From: Theristus sp. LFF4_11
Lineage: Eukaryota; Nematoda; Chromadorea; Monhysterida; Xyalidae
DNA length: 64,000 bases
Assembly: GCA_030248135.1 (NCBI GenBank)
Contig: JASANC010005780.1
Coordinates: 1 to 64,000 of the forward strand
Reading direction: 5' to 3'
Shown piece by piece: positions 1-12,056 of this stretch (within the stretch, counting starts at the first letter, position 1; each line of letters starts with the position of its first letter). The position numbers and the translations under genes are program-made. The notes below the pieces were generated by a model. It searched no databases, was not told where the DNA came from, and saw only the letters and a list, made by a program, of their open reading frames with translations.

Positions 1-920
1 TTGAAACCTTTCCAGAAACATGCAGCATTATAACAGAATGTCAAAAAATCGGATGTCAAGGATTACGGTAACTCTGCAGTGGGTCTCGACACGATTTTTT
101 TAAAAACGTCCCTGATTGCCAGGAAAAGCTACTAGAATGATAGATACCGTTCAAATGATTACAAGAAACGGTCACATATCGGAAGTTTGGTCCCACGGGT
201 TACGGTAGCGGTCGTATTGGGTCTTGACACGAAGTTGCTGAAAACCACTTTGTTTCTTGTGAATAACAGTTGAAACCTTTCAGAAACATGCAGCATTATA
301 ACAGAATGTCAAAAAATCGGATGTCAAGGATTACGGTAACTTTGCAGTGGGTCTCGACACGATTTTTTTTAAAAACGTCCCTGATTGCCAGGAAAAGCTA
401 CTAGAATGATAGATACCGTTCACTTGATTGCATGAAACGGTCATATGTCGAAAGTTTGGTCACACGGGTTACGGTAGCGGCAGCTTTGGGTCTTGACACG
501 AAGTTGCTGAAAACCACTTTGTTTCTTGTGAATAACAGTTGAAACCTTTCAGAAACATGCAGCATTATAACAGAATGTCAAAATATTGGATGTCAAGGAT
601 TACGGTAACTCTGCAGTGGTCTCGACACGATTTTTTAAAAACGTCCCTGATTGCCAGGAAAAGCCACTAGAATGATAGATATCGTTCACATGATTGCATA
701 AAACGATCATATGTCGGAAGTTTGGTCACACGGGTTACGGTAGCGGTCGTTTTGGGTCTTGACACGAAGTTGCTGAAAACCACTTTTCTTGTGAATAACA
801 GTTGAAACCTTTCAGAAACATGCAGCATTATAACAGAATGTCAAAAAATCAAATGTCAAGAATTACGGTAACTCTGCTGTGGGTCTCGAAACGATTTTTT
901 AAAACGTCCTTGATTGCCAG
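1..920. repeat. Tandem array of about 269-bp units (left arm of foldback-like element)
   Basis: Three full units and part of a fourth start near 1, 270, 540 and 802. Each begins TTGAAACCTTTC and carries AGAATGTCAAAAAAT, TTACGGTAAC and GGGTCTTGACACGAAG in the same order. Units differ by small indels, giving spacings of 269, 270 and 262. The array stops abruptly at GATTGCCAG near 920. The left edge is cut by the window. The same unit returns in opposite orientation at 1811-2460. No coding signal is visible; the 70-codon frame at 802 is repeat sequence. Confidence 0.95.
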
Positions 921-1810
921 TTTTTTTTTCTTTTTTGAACTTTTTTCAAAACTGGTTCTTGATAACTTCTCGTCTCATCTTTTACTTTTTCTTTTACTCT
1001 CACGTTTTTTGTAGCACCAACCGACTACACTTTGACTATTACAGATTGACTATGACGGTACTAGCCTGCATGAATGAATCAATTTAAAAGAGTAGAAAAA
1101 CTGACAAAACAAATTTTAAACAAAATTAACATTCAAAAATGAGGAAAAACAGCACAAAACACGTCGGCTGCACTACACTACACAACCGTTAAGAAAAACA
1201 TATCAAAGCAAAAATAATGAGAAATCATCTTCAGAAAAAAACAAAGTCGCAACTTACACTAGGTTACACTCGTGTAATACAGTAACAAAATCATTGAAAC
1301 ATAACAATTAAATACAAAACAGTACAAAACAAGAAGATTTGTCGAACAAACCTAAAATTTTTTATGTATGCATGAACGAAAGATGGCAAAGCAGCTAAAA
1401 TTTAAACAGAGTCAAAAGCAATATGTATGTAGTCGACACACGTGTCATACAGTAACAAAAGCACAAACATTAGAAATAAACATTCAACTTTATAAATGCT
1501 CCGAACATTAACGTCCTGTGTGGTGAGATGCATAAAAATTAATGCATAATGAGGAAAAAGTATACAAAATGAAAGAAAGAAACAGAATACGACAAGAACA
1601 TACAACGCTGAGAATGAAATGTGTGAACAGTGTGGAAATGTTTGAAGCTTAGCGAGATAGACTGTAAAAAACAAAAGTAGGCACATGAAAACAAAAAAAA
1701 CAAGTTGATTTTCGGCGATCATCTGAAACTGGCCGAACACAGTCGGTTAAAAAACCCAGACATAATTTTATCTTAAAACAAAAATGGTTTTCTTCCGTTG
1801 TATTCTTTTC
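921..1810. other. AT-rich spacer between inverted repeat arrays
   Basis: Single-copy, AT-rich sequence between the two oppositely oriented arrays. A 112-codon hydrophobic open frame on the minus strand (1402-1740) has low-complexity composition, no recognisable family and no splice context, so I do not call it a gene. If the arrays are the arms of a foldback transposon, this is its central segment. Confidence 0.6.
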
Positions 1811-2460
1811 AGCAACTTCGTGTCAAGACCCAAAACAATCGCTACCGTAACCCGTGTGACCAAACTTCCGACATATAACCGTTTTATGCAATCATGTGAA
1901 CAACTTCCGACATATAACCGTTTTATGCAATCATGTGAACGATATCTATCGTTCTAGTGGCTTTTCCTGGCAATCAGGGACGTTTTAAAAAAAACGTGTC
2001 GAGACCCGCTGCAGAGTTACCGTAACCCTTGACATCCGATTTTTCGACATTCTGTTATAACGCTGCATGTTTCTGAAAGGTTTCAACTGTTATTCACAAG
2101 AAAAGTGGTTTTCAGCAACTTCGTGTCAAGACCCAAAACGACCGCTACCGTAACCCGTGTGACCAAACTTCCGACATATGACCGTTTTATGCAATCATGT
2201 GAACGATATCTATCATTCTAGTGGCTTTTCCTGGCAATCAGGGACGTTTTTAAAAAATCGTGTCGAGACCCACTGCAGAGTTACCGTAACCCTTGACATC
2301 CGATTTTTCGACATTCTGTTATAATGCTGCATGTTTCTGAAAGGTTTCAACTGTTATTCTCAAGAAACAAAGTGGTTTTCAGCAACTTCGTGTCAAGACC
2401 CAAAATTACCGTAACCTGTGTGATTCGTCTCGAGACCCACTGCCGGAGTTACCGTAATCC
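1811..2460. repeat. Inverted copy of the 269-bp array (right arm)
   Basis: Reverse complement of the unit seen at 1-920, about 2.3 copies. It starts mid-unit at CAGCAACTTCGTGTCAAG and decays near 2450. An extra 36-39 bp duplication lies inside the first unit: ACTTCCGACATATAACCG occurs twice, near 1867 and 1905. Together with 1-920 this forms long inverted repeats built of subrepeats. Confidence 0.93.
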
Positions 2461-2497
2461 TTAAAAATCAAAATTTGACATTTTTTGAATTTTTGTT

Positions 2498-2620
2498 GGA
2501 GGAGGGGAGGGGTTTTGTCCTGTCTCAGGAGGGGAGGGGAGGGGAGGGGAGGGGAGGGGAGGGGTTTTGTCCTCCAAAAAGGAGGAGGGGAGGGGAGGGG
2601 AGGGGAGGGGTTTTGTCCTG
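2498..2620 (+). repeat. G-rich minisatellite with G-quadruplex-forming runs
   Basis: Many consecutive GGGGA pentamers in three blocks, each ending in GGGGTTTTGTCCT. Far more than four G4 runs with one-base A loops lie on the plus strand, a textbook G-quadruplex motif. The proline-rich minus-strand frame across it follows from the repeat and is not called as a protein. Confidence 0.9.
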
Positions 2621-2639
2621 ACCCACGGGTATAGAGATG

Positions 2640-3573
2640 AGATGGCATGTGAAAATTTTCGAGAAATTTTACGGAAAATTGTCCGGAAAAATTTCCGGAA
2701 ATTTTTTCCAGCTTAAAATAAATTTTCGTGATTTTAGCAAACCTTTTTCACTGAAAATCAAGTTTTTTATACAACCCACTTTTTGGTGTTAAATGAGCGG
2801 AATAGTGACATGTTCAACTGAATGTGATTGCGTTTTTGTTTTGAATCACATGTGCTCTTTTGTGCGACGTTTCGTGTTGTTTTCTTTTTTCTTGTATCTG
2901 GTGCAAGTGTGTGTCCATGTCACAGCTCTTTTATCTCGCGTTTTTCTGTGTGCTCTTGTGGCTTTTGTGTTCAGGGCATTCTTTTTGTTAACTAGCACTG
3001 TTACTTGCTTGCTGTTGCTCATCACTTGCTGTTAGCTGTATTTGGGATGGCACAGGAAAAATAAGAAGAGCCCATGAACAAAAAAAATAACAAAAAATAA
3101 CAAAAAAAAGAAAAAAAAGAAAAAAAAGAAAAAAAACAAGAGAGAAAAACTGCGATGAAGAAAAGAAAAGCAACTGTGCCGTGTTTATTTTGCTTTCTCT
3201 TGCTTAATTTAATCGTGCCTGAATGTCAATCGTGGCCGTTGTGCGCTGTCTGATGTTGTCGGTTCGTGATCGCGCTATTTTATTCATTTCTTCTCTCAAG
3301 CTTCAATTGTGTTTGCGCGTTTTTTTTAACATTCATTGTTTCTGACTGTCGACGGTTGGTTTTGTTTTGTGGATTTTGTTTCTTTGTGTGAATACCCGGG
3401 CAGTCATCTGCCCATTCGTTTGCATCGACTTTTTGCTTGCTTTCATTCATGCATTCACTAAGTTCATCAATAATCTTGTGTTTCTTTAGGTTTTTTTGTG
3501 ACATCAATTGTTTGTTTTGCATAATGGAAGTTTTGTGAATGTGTTGATGTGAACTGGCCGTGAGGCATACAAA
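2640..3573. other. Intergenic, no gene seen
   Basis: AT-rich sequence. It contains an almost pure A/purine tract with AAAAAAAG repeats at about 3078-3141. Open frames here are T- or A-rich shadows without family similarity. Confidence 0.6.
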
Positions 3574-3606
3574 TAAAATTGATTGATTGATTGATTGATT
3601 GATTGA
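3540..3606 (+). repeat. TTGA microsatellite tail, possibly the 3' end of a LINE or SINE
   Basis: The segment GGCATACAAATAAAATTGA runs into about seven TTGA/ATTG tetramers ending at 3606. A short unique segment followed by a tetranucleotide tail is typical of non-LTR retroelement 3' ends. A similar AATAAAATCAATC tail on the minus strand occurs near 17050-17110. No reverse transcriptase is present, so the assignment is tentative. Confidence 0.4.
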
Positions 3607-3765
3607 TACCTGCGCGTCCGCGTGCGTGTTTTCTTTCATTGAACATTTACTACCACTTTCGTGAAGCTTCATAAGTCACGGAATGGGAATGAGAGAATGT
3701 GAAATCCGAAATCCAATAAGACAAAACTCAGCCCACTTGCACCAATTCACGCTGACGTATGTTCA

Positions 3766-4154
3766 GTTGCGGCTCTCTAATTGCGACCTGAAGAGTTGCA
3801 GCCCGCTCATTGCGGCCCGTTCGATTGCGGCCCGGAGAACTCGGGCTCGGACAATTCCGGCCTGGTGAATGTTTCACGAGCATTAGTAAATCACCTGTAC
3901 AGTTTTTCGTGATCTTCGATGAATCCAAAATCAAACAAAGCACGGCAAAACAGTTACTGCGATTGCGTGAGTTGATTGTGGAATGCGAAAAAAGGCAATC
4001 CTCCCAACTCCCAGCAGTTTATTAGTCGTTCTAGGGAAAATTCGCCGGGCCGGAATCGTCCGGACCGGAAATATTCGGGCGGGAATCGTCCGCGCCAGAA
4101 ATATTCGGGTCGGAATCGAACGGGGCACAACTCTTCGGGCCAGAGGCCGCAATC
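3766..4154. mobile_element. Palindromic MITE-like element with GC-rich inverted ends
   Basis: The left arm (3766-3868) carries repeated ATTGCGGCCCG and CGGACAATTCCGGCC words. The right arm (4030-4154) carries the matching inverse words CGGAATCGTCCGGACCGG and CAGAGGCCGCAAT, each repeated about every 30 bases. The arms flank about 160 bases of unique DNA. The block is markedly more GC-rich than its surroundings. No transposase is seen, so it would be non-autonomous. Confidence 0.6.
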
Positions 4155-5158
4155 ATACCAAGAAAACGGGCAAAGAAGAAGAAACCAGTAAAGAGCGTGA
4201 AGTTAACTTTAATTAACGCACGCCATATATATTTTGTGACTTATGTAGGCCAACCTATCTCTGCCCATCCATCCAGACTGTCCAGCCAGAGTCCCTCCCG
4301 CCCGGCCCCATAGTTGTTCTAGGGGGGGGGGCGGGGCCTCTATCAGACAGGTTAAAGTAAGGTCTGTACTGAATTCGCTGTAATTTTAATCACTGGATTT
4401 TCTCATAACGGAAAATCGTGAATGGTCCGAAAGCACATTAAAATGCGCACACCCAATTCTTTTGTTTTCTTTTATATCGAGATCTCAATGATTAATTTTA
4501 TCTATTCTATCACAAAAACGAATTGAACTTGCAAGTGAACATTACAAAGGATGTTTCCAAGTTTTGCTTCTTACCCGGTTCAGCCTTTTTAACGGTTTTA
4601 TCGACATTTTACTTCCGATTTTTAAATTTAAATTTTAAAAAATCCGGGTAAAACGCGCGTTTTTCAGCGACATCCTTCTGCACGACAATTTGGTGATACA
4701 ATTTGTGATGTTGTGTGAGAACATAGCCAAAATGGGCGTACTGATCATACAACGTTTTTGTGTTTCAAACGCCATTTCACAGGTTGTTTTCAGCGATGTT
4801 TCATTGTAACTCGTGTTAATGAATATACACAGGAAGCAGCAGCAAATTGTGTGGTGGCGTGCATCATCAGTAGAATTTTTGAGGTTGACTTGACAGACAC
4901 CACCATTCCAGTTGCTCACGGAGGAAGAATCAGTTTCCATGCCTGTCATGTTCTGAAGAACAGCGTGCCATTTTGATGAAGTTGAGTTGGACAGTCACTG
5001 TGACAGTGAAAAATGTTCGAATATTGTTCTTTTCGGCATGTTGTTGATTGTCAATGATGTCGAGTTTGTGTGAATTGCCGGTTGTGTGCAACGTAGTGCA
5101 ATGTTGCTCAATGTGTTGCAGGTGTAGACAGTGAAGGCGTAACGTGGCACGCCGTGTG
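4155..5158. other. Intergenic, no gene seen
   Basis: A poly-G run interrupted by one C lies at about 4321-4336. The frames at 4635-4976 on both strands look like chance frames: cysteine-rich, no family, no consistent splice context. Confidence 0.5.
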
Positions 5159-7121
5159 TCATGCGTAGCTGGTCTTGAACCCGGAGCACCAGTCCATGCG
5201 ACAGCCTTTGCGCCGTGTGCGTGCCTGCGCCATCTGCCGCTCGCCCTCGACGTCTTCTGCAACGCAGAATGCTCCTTTGTTTGCTTGTCTTTGTGACACG
5301 AGTTTATAATAAAAACTGAAAAGGATTAGTGTGTCCAAAACGGCTCACTTGTCACAAACGGCACTGTAATTAGATTGTCTAAAGTTTCGAGCATCATCTC
5401 GGTCTCAGTAATGTCCCTGCAATGCAGATACAAACTTCAATTTTTTTGCAAATATTGTTATAAATTTATGTACAAAATGTCACTCAGAAAAAAATTTCCC
5501 ACGTTAAGAACAATTGGGGAAAAGTGATTTTTGAAACGTAGATAATTTTTAAAATCTTAGCAAAAGCGCTATTAAAAACAGGTTTATACAAACATTTTAT
5601 AAACACTATTTTTAAATACGTTCACTCCAGACAAATACCGCTCATTCCCAATTTTCAAACGTTGCTATTGTCTACAGTCTAACTCTGTAACATATCCAAC
5701 TAGCTGATTGGTTGGTGGTCACGTGTTTTTATTGCCACATGTGTCCGTACTTGCATAAAAGTTGTACATCATTAGGCACGACACCACCGTCTGACAACGG
5801 CGAATTGGCAGCACCAGCACGCGCACTCAGCTCCTCCGCGTTGGCGCTCATTGGCCGGTCAAGCACTGAAACATTAAGCAAACACCGAATGCTCACACTC
5901 GATTATCATTGAAATTATTATAGATACTTTAGTATCATCAAAATTTCTCTCTGTTTTTGATGACTATCCATCAAGGCAAACAACTTTGGAACCACATTGA
6001 GAAAAAATATTGCGGTGTTGCACTTTTAGCGTAACAATTGCACTTTTCACGTAGTTTTTTTTTGTTGCTATTGTACTGGGAAAATTTTGCAGTGTCCCAT
6101 TTGTTCAGTGAGCCGTTTCAAGTTTTTGTTTTGTTTTTTTAACAAAACATCGTTATTTTGCAAATCTGTTTTGAAAACAAATCTCGTGAGGTGTGTACTA
6201 ACTGCTGGGACTGGTTGAGGCAGCCTGCTGAGCGCTGGCAGTGGTGGCAGCTGCAGTGACTGAGGCTGTTGGAAACGACAACATCAACAATTGACACCGT
6301 CTCATCTCGTTGATCAGCATGCCCAGACATGCAATAAACTGTGACGCCTGCTTCGTGAAATCAGTGCTTTGCGAACCGGTCATCAAATGAGTTTCGCTGA
6401 AATACATACACAACATCAAGTGTCCAATTGGTCGCAAGCTGCTCAACATGTTTTAAAAGGAGTCGATTATAGGTGATTCCGTGCTATAATGCCCTCAATT
6501 TAGTGTGATTCCGGATGCTTTCGGAACAGCTAGTTAACATAACAACAATAAATAGTTCCACCGACGTCCGAGGCACCGGGATCAAGTCAACCATTGAATT
6601 TTTTGGTTTTTTTGAATTACTTGGATAAGCTCACAAAATGACATTCATTTCAAACAACCGCTTTCAAAACAACCAAGAACAGATCAAACGAAAAGCAGCT
6701 GAAAGCACCCAAATGAAAACAATCGACAATTTTAAGCAAAACACAGCTTTCGATACTGACTTCCTCAGCTGTGGTAGTATGCTTGACTTTATATGCTCGC
6801 AGTTTTTGATGCAATGCCTTCGTGTGCTGTCCAGCTCCTTGCGTAGGTGGGTGCCATCTGCAGCAGTGCCAAGCGATTGAACCTGCTGACGAAACGCCGC
6901 TACCTGATGGCAAACGTCGTGTACCAGCTGAAATAGATTTTGCAAAGTTGCAAAGGCAAGCACAATCTATGTTAGGATCAATCATAGTTTCTATCTTTTA
7001 ATTCGGTATGTTTATTTGTTTTTTTTTTGAACGCTTCTGTTTTCACATCAGCTTGGTAATTTTTTTTAGCACAAATGCAGCGACCACTCACCCGATGTAA
7101 AGCTGCCAGATCGACAACCAT
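5159..7121 (-). CDS. RGS7BP: R7BP-like RGS7-binding protein (palmitoylated RGS anchor)
   Basis: Four exons on the minus strand join in frame: 7092-7121 (MVVDLAALHR), 6761-6927, 6203-6396 and 5159-5256, with phases 0, 2 and 1 matching, giving about 162 residues. Exon 2 has the R7BP family signature: LVHDVCHQVAAFRQQV, then a loop, then LRKELDSTRRHC, corresponding to LVQE-N-QVALYRELV and LRAEMHKTRTKGC of vertebrate R7BP. Exon 3 has the second helix (SQFIACLGMLINEMRR) and an Ala/Thr/Ser-rich linker. The short last exon ends basic and cysteine-bearing (RTRRKGCRMDWCSGF), like the polybasic palmitoylated tail of the family. R7BP proteins hold R7-RGS/Gbeta5 complexes at the plasma membrane to speed G-protein shut-off. 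It is shorter than the roughly 257-residue human protein. I first read exon 2 as a syntaxin helix, but the second helix and the tail fit R7BP better. Confidence 0.75.
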
Positions 7122-9197
7122 TTTTTTGAAGATGTGCGCAAAAATATGCAGAATGTTCAGGTTAAATTGAATATGGTTGCGATGCAATAAATTCTCTTGT
7201 CGATAAAATAAACAAACAATCCCACAAAAATTCGCTATTTATGCAGAGAGTAACTGTTTAGAAACTAAGAAAGTATGGACATAAATACCACTGCCTGCCA
7301 TAGTTTGCGAATATAAAAAAGCGACGAACGTCAGGCCTGCAATGTACAAAACAACGTGCAAAAGCCAGCATGGAAAACGTCAAAAGAAAGGTCCCTGAAG
7401 ATAACAAAACAGTAGCAATGATCACGCAACATGCGGATGTCGGCGTCAAAAGCAGACTCAACTTTGTTTTGCACAACGTCGGTCGCTCCGTTAATGACAG
7501 TCATTATTTCCTTAGTCAACATAAAACATTTGATTTGACTTTGTGCACGCAGCAGAATATTTGGACACTAAAAGTATGTACGCACGACACCACTCAACAA
7601 AACATTCAGTAAGTCGAAAAGGAAAAGCTGGCAATAATTGAACGTATACCAAGCGCGCAGCAGACATACGTATACCAATAAGTTCATGGACGGCGCCGCA
7701 AATAAAGGAAGCAATGTTCTTATAAAAACGCAGCTAGACACTGAAGAGAGTCCGGACGCCACAATAAAGTGCCACTGACACACTCTTGAAACACGACAAG
7801 CCACTACGCAGCACACATTCTGCATGTATGCCGTATATGATAATGCCGCTATAATATTGCCAGCTAGTATGTTCTGTTTACGTGTGTAGCTGCACGTTCG
7901 CTGTAAGCTGCTGCTGCCGTGTGTTGTTGTGCTCCGATGTGCACCTATAAACACACACACAAGCCTGCCGCTCACTCACAGTCGTGAAGCGCTCACGAGC
8001 CACATATGTACTATGCACATTTATGCAGGGCTCTGATGGAAACATTTGCACAGACAGGCCGAGTGGCTCTGAGAGAGAGAGGATGTCACAGACTACGCTG
8101 CATACACGCAGCTAGTAGAATTGATTTGTGCGCTACCAGCGTTCTGTGCCGCCATTCTCTGAACGTGTGTGTCTATTTGCTGTGAATGTGTTTACCAGAG
8201 TTGTTGTGCTTTTCAGTTGCATGTGTAGCTGTTGCTTGTTTCACAGTGGCATTGAACTGTCCTGCTGTATGCATGTTAGCTTGGCTCGTGTTGCAAGCTC
8301 ACACAGACGCACAGAGCAGAAATTGTCTGAGCACATGTACGTCTATGTGTGATTGTGTTGCGGCGAAATGCATGTAATTTCAATGCGACATTGACCAACA
8401 GAATGTGCTTGCGCCGTCTGCATTTTGCTTGTGCAAAACGACAATTGGAACACACGCCCCGGAGTGCAAAGCACGCTTGCACCATTGTGGTTCACTGAAT
8501 CACACGAGCTGTTTATTTGCGATGCTATAACTGGATCCGCAATGCATACAAGCAGCTAGGGCGTCAACATTCTTCGCCAACCATAATAAAACTGGACACA
8601 ATGTTGAAAGTGCAATAAAATATTGTATGCTGTTGCTGCAAAGTTAGATTTGATCACAGAACCTACAAATTGAACAACATACTGATTGGTTTGATCTGTT
8701 GGGAATTTCGATGCAGTTGGGTCAAGTACAACTAAACGGTTTTCAAGAAACTTATGTCTTTTGGGACAATCAATGGCCCGCTACAACCGGGGTGTTGCGG
8801 CGTTGCCCCAGCCTAGCGGCCCACATCAATTGTTTTAGTTTCTTTGTTTCTCTTTCGCACCATATTGCGATTTCACTGATTTTTTCGCTTAAGTTTTGAG
8901 TTGTTTTGATTACGCATGCGAAACAAATTGATTCTGCTGTGCTCACAAAAATACGCACTGAAATTCACAGTAATTCAATTTATGTAAACCGTTTCCAAAC
9001 ATTTTACCACACATTTTTGTGTGGCAACAATTGGTAGCCAGACAAATACGCTGCCGGTGTCACGCCATATTTTGGTCAAGTGTCACTTAATCTCTCCTAA
9101 AATACTGTATATTGAGTTTTCGGGGAAGATCATTCTATGGCAGTTGCAAAATTCCCGTATTTGGACCCCCCCTCCCCCCGATTAAAATATGGTGGGG
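7122..9197. other. Intergenic, no confident gene
   Basis: No assembled exon chain. A minus-strand frame at 7402-7522 starts with ATG and codes a helical stretch (MLTKEIMTVINGATDVVQNK). It could be an unrecognised or upstream exon, but it is unsupported. The rest is AT-rich, with GC-richer patches at 7.9-8.5 kb lacking consistent coding. Confidence 0.4.
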
Positions 9198-12056
9198 TCA
9201 AAATATGGCATGACACCGGCAGTTTTGAAAATCATGTTTGGCCACCAGTGGTGCAGCCGAACACCGGCACCGTGCTAGCCAGAAAAGAGCTGGCGGCAGC
9301 ACAATGTCTGGAAACTTTTTACAGTGAATAGACAATTCAAGAAATAAAAGTTGGTAAGAACATGATAGAAGGCTGTATAGAGGATGGTAACACGACGACA
9401 TACAAACCTCTAACAGTTCTTCAATGGTGATCTGCGGCGCAGTCTCATCACCAGCAACGTCCGCACGCGAATGACGACGAAACTAAAAGAGCACTTGTGC
9501 ACTTGTTGTTTCACTACATGCGTATGCGTCGCAGGTGACGCATTGCTGTTGTTTGCTTGCTATGCACGCTGCCATGGGGCACACAAAGCGAGCGTTGCCC
9601 TGAGCGGCACTCACCTGCAGAATGTCCCTAGCGAACGCCAGCGTGTGTCTGCGCAGGTTTTTGGCGGCGTGCAGTGCGCCGGCGGTGTGATGATGCTGGC
9701 TGGCAGTGGTGCCAGGCGGCTGGTGACGCAACGAACGCCACCGTGAGCGGCGCTCTGTGCTCGTGCTGCCACAAGTGACGTCAACCGAAGACACGGACAG
9801 AGGCACTGAACAGGTCGCTGCTGAGAGACACTCCGTGTAGCTGGTCACCTGCAGACTGTCATCCGGGTGCAACAAGCGCTGAGTGTCCTGAATCGGCGGC
9901 AACTGCTGCCGCGTGCACTGGCCTGGCGCGTGCTGCGATTGCTGAGCAGCAGTGAGTTGCAAGCAGGCACTCGGCTGCGGTTGGTCGACCGCAGACACGA
10001 CGACACAGACGGCCGCTGCCTGGCTCATGCCCCGCTGCTCTCGCTCAGTCGTCTTCAATCACGCTAATCGCCCAGATCGCCGTCGCTGAAAGTGCGCACA
10101 CTTGGCCAAGCACACAATTCGCAGACGACACGACGCTTTATTCTTGAAGGATGTCATGTTTGTACTGCATCGCAGCGCCCACACGCGCGCACATTTGACT
10201 CTGACAGCTGAAATGCACACATTCACTGAACTGCGCACATTATTGGGCGGACAGATAAAGCACGGCTGAGCACGTACACAGGCACCTATACAGTTACATG
10301 GGCACCTAAAGAATATGTAAGTTCGCAGTGGTACAAAAAAGAAGACGAATGAGCAGCACAGACTTGGTGGGGGAGGCGCGCAAAGAAAGTGCAATAATGC
10401 TGCAGTGTTGGCAGCGGCACCGAATGCTTCTGTATTTCGGTGGGCACGTGCGCGTCAAAAGGCACAGCGTTGCAACATGAGTGGCGTGTGGCGTGCCACT
10501 GACAGTGACAGTAGCATGCCCCCGTTTTGCATGCTGCTATCATGCTCAACACCCGTTATCAATCGATCTTCGGGGCTGCTTCGTTTTCTCAGAGAGCATA
10601 CGCCCGTACACACTACACACACCATGTTCATGTGCCGTAAATTTTTGATAAATGCAGAAACAGTGATTAACTTATTGTATTCACTGTATAAAAATAAAAA
10701 ACCAAAGCAGAATAAAAAATAAATCTGCTAAAAATATACAACAAACATTCTAAGAGTAGCGCTTTACGGCAAGCCAGAAGTTTTTGAGAGTTTGATATCA
10801 TCAAGAGTGGAGCTTTTTCTTGAAGACATGCCTTTTCTGAAACAAAGTGGCTGATACATGTGCTGTGTACTTGTACATGCCCGCTTCGCACAGAGAGAAA
10901 CACACGAGCACAATCGTATATAGAAAAAGCACTCTTGGCTCAGAAACGTAGGATCACACACAACTGTGAGCTGCACAAACTTAAAAATGGCACTACAGCT
11001 TGTAGATTGCATGAATGACAGCAGCTTGATAACTTGAAAGCCATGTAGAAACTAACTATATATGTTGATAAATAGAAACCGGTCACTGAACTGTCCTATA
11101 AAGAACTACGGTATACAGAACAAGCCCGTAAATGGAAGGCCGTAAAAAAGAATCAAGCAAATCAACCTCGACGCTGAATTGCTGCTGTTTTTCCAAAAAA
11201 ACAACTAAAGCGAATCTGCAACAGAACCCCCTGTTTTTGTGTGCCAAGTAATATTGAATGGTTCTGTGGAAAAGCTGCACAGCTGCAAACTGAGCGCGCT
11301 GTCTCGCTCCCGAACGTTCTCCGAATAAAATAATTCTGGCGGGGAGGGGAGAGATTCTGATTTGTTTAGTTTTTTCAGTTTCTTGCATAAAACTGCTGTA
11401 AGATTACGTTAGTTTTGCGGATTTCAAATTGCCGCGCAGCCGTGAAACATTTTGCCCATCTGTGCGTGAAAATGCATAATACGACAGGTTCAAAAGGAAA
11501 GATAATACGTGCTGCAAACTATTTCAGCAGCAGCAGAGCAATTGCTCCGTTTATGCGTGCGTTCCAATGGAATCAAGCCGCCAATACGCGCACATCTGCG
11601 TTTACCTAGCTTTGGCATACATACCTTGGTGGACGGCAGTATGGCTTGTAAGGCAGTCGTATACAAATGAGCAGCTCAGCAGAGAGACAAACGGCAGTGG
11701 AGGGTTGGTGTGCAAACAACAATACGCAACGCTGTGCGCCACCAGCAAAACAGACACGCGCGTGAAATGGCCACGAAATGATGCCAGCGATGTGCATTTT
11801 GACGGCGTCGCCGCGCGCTTGATTGGACGCAGCATTCGCCCCAACATGCACACACGTCAGCATGCCACTGGAGCAGCGCGCCAACACAGCCATAAATGTG
11901 CTCTGTCAGACTGACTCGCATTAACGCCGTTTGTCACTGCGGACTCGCTAATACGCATTTGCGTGCAGTGAAAACAATTACTTCAACGGTCATTAGAGAG
12001 CATTGCTCAATGCAGCCAGGCGAAATGCACGCCGACGCTCTTACCTGATTTCCCAT
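9198..12056 (-). CDS. Tentative unrecognised gene with N-terminal MGNQ (possible myristoylation site)
   Basis: A consistent but unrecognised minus-strand chain, all junctions phase 0. It runs: 12045-12056 (ATG, MGNQ, donor GTAAGA); 9615-10052, a GC-rich exon in an unusually long open frame, rich in Gln, Ser and His (for example RLLHPDDSLQ, AKNLRRHTLAFARDILQ), ending at a strong GTGAGT donor; 9408-9482 (ADVAGDETAPQITIEELLE); and 9198-9314 (FPDIVLPPALFWLA, then a Cys/Arg-rich end and stop). Total is about 213 residues. A glycine at position 2 could be N-myristoylated. I do not recognise a family. The 2-kb first intron and the weak acceptor of exon 2 make the 5' part doubtful; the exons at 9.4-10.05 kb are the better supported part. 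Confidence 0.3.

Noticed and set aside
1402..1740. 112-codon hydrophobic minus-strand open frame
   Set aside because: Low-complexity A/T-driven composition inside a repeat element, no family and no splice context.
2406..2648. Proline-rich minus-strand protein
   Set aside because: Direct consequence of the GGGGA repeat, with periodic PSPPLP residues.
6650..6985. Syntaxin N-terminal domain
   Set aside because: The first helix looks SNARE-like, but no SNARE motif or membrane anchor follows. The second helix, spacing and Cys/basic tail fit R7BP.
9137..9331. 64-codon plus-strand frame opposite the last exon of the tentative minus-strand gene
   Set aside because: No splice support or family. The minus-strand reading continues an in-phase chain.
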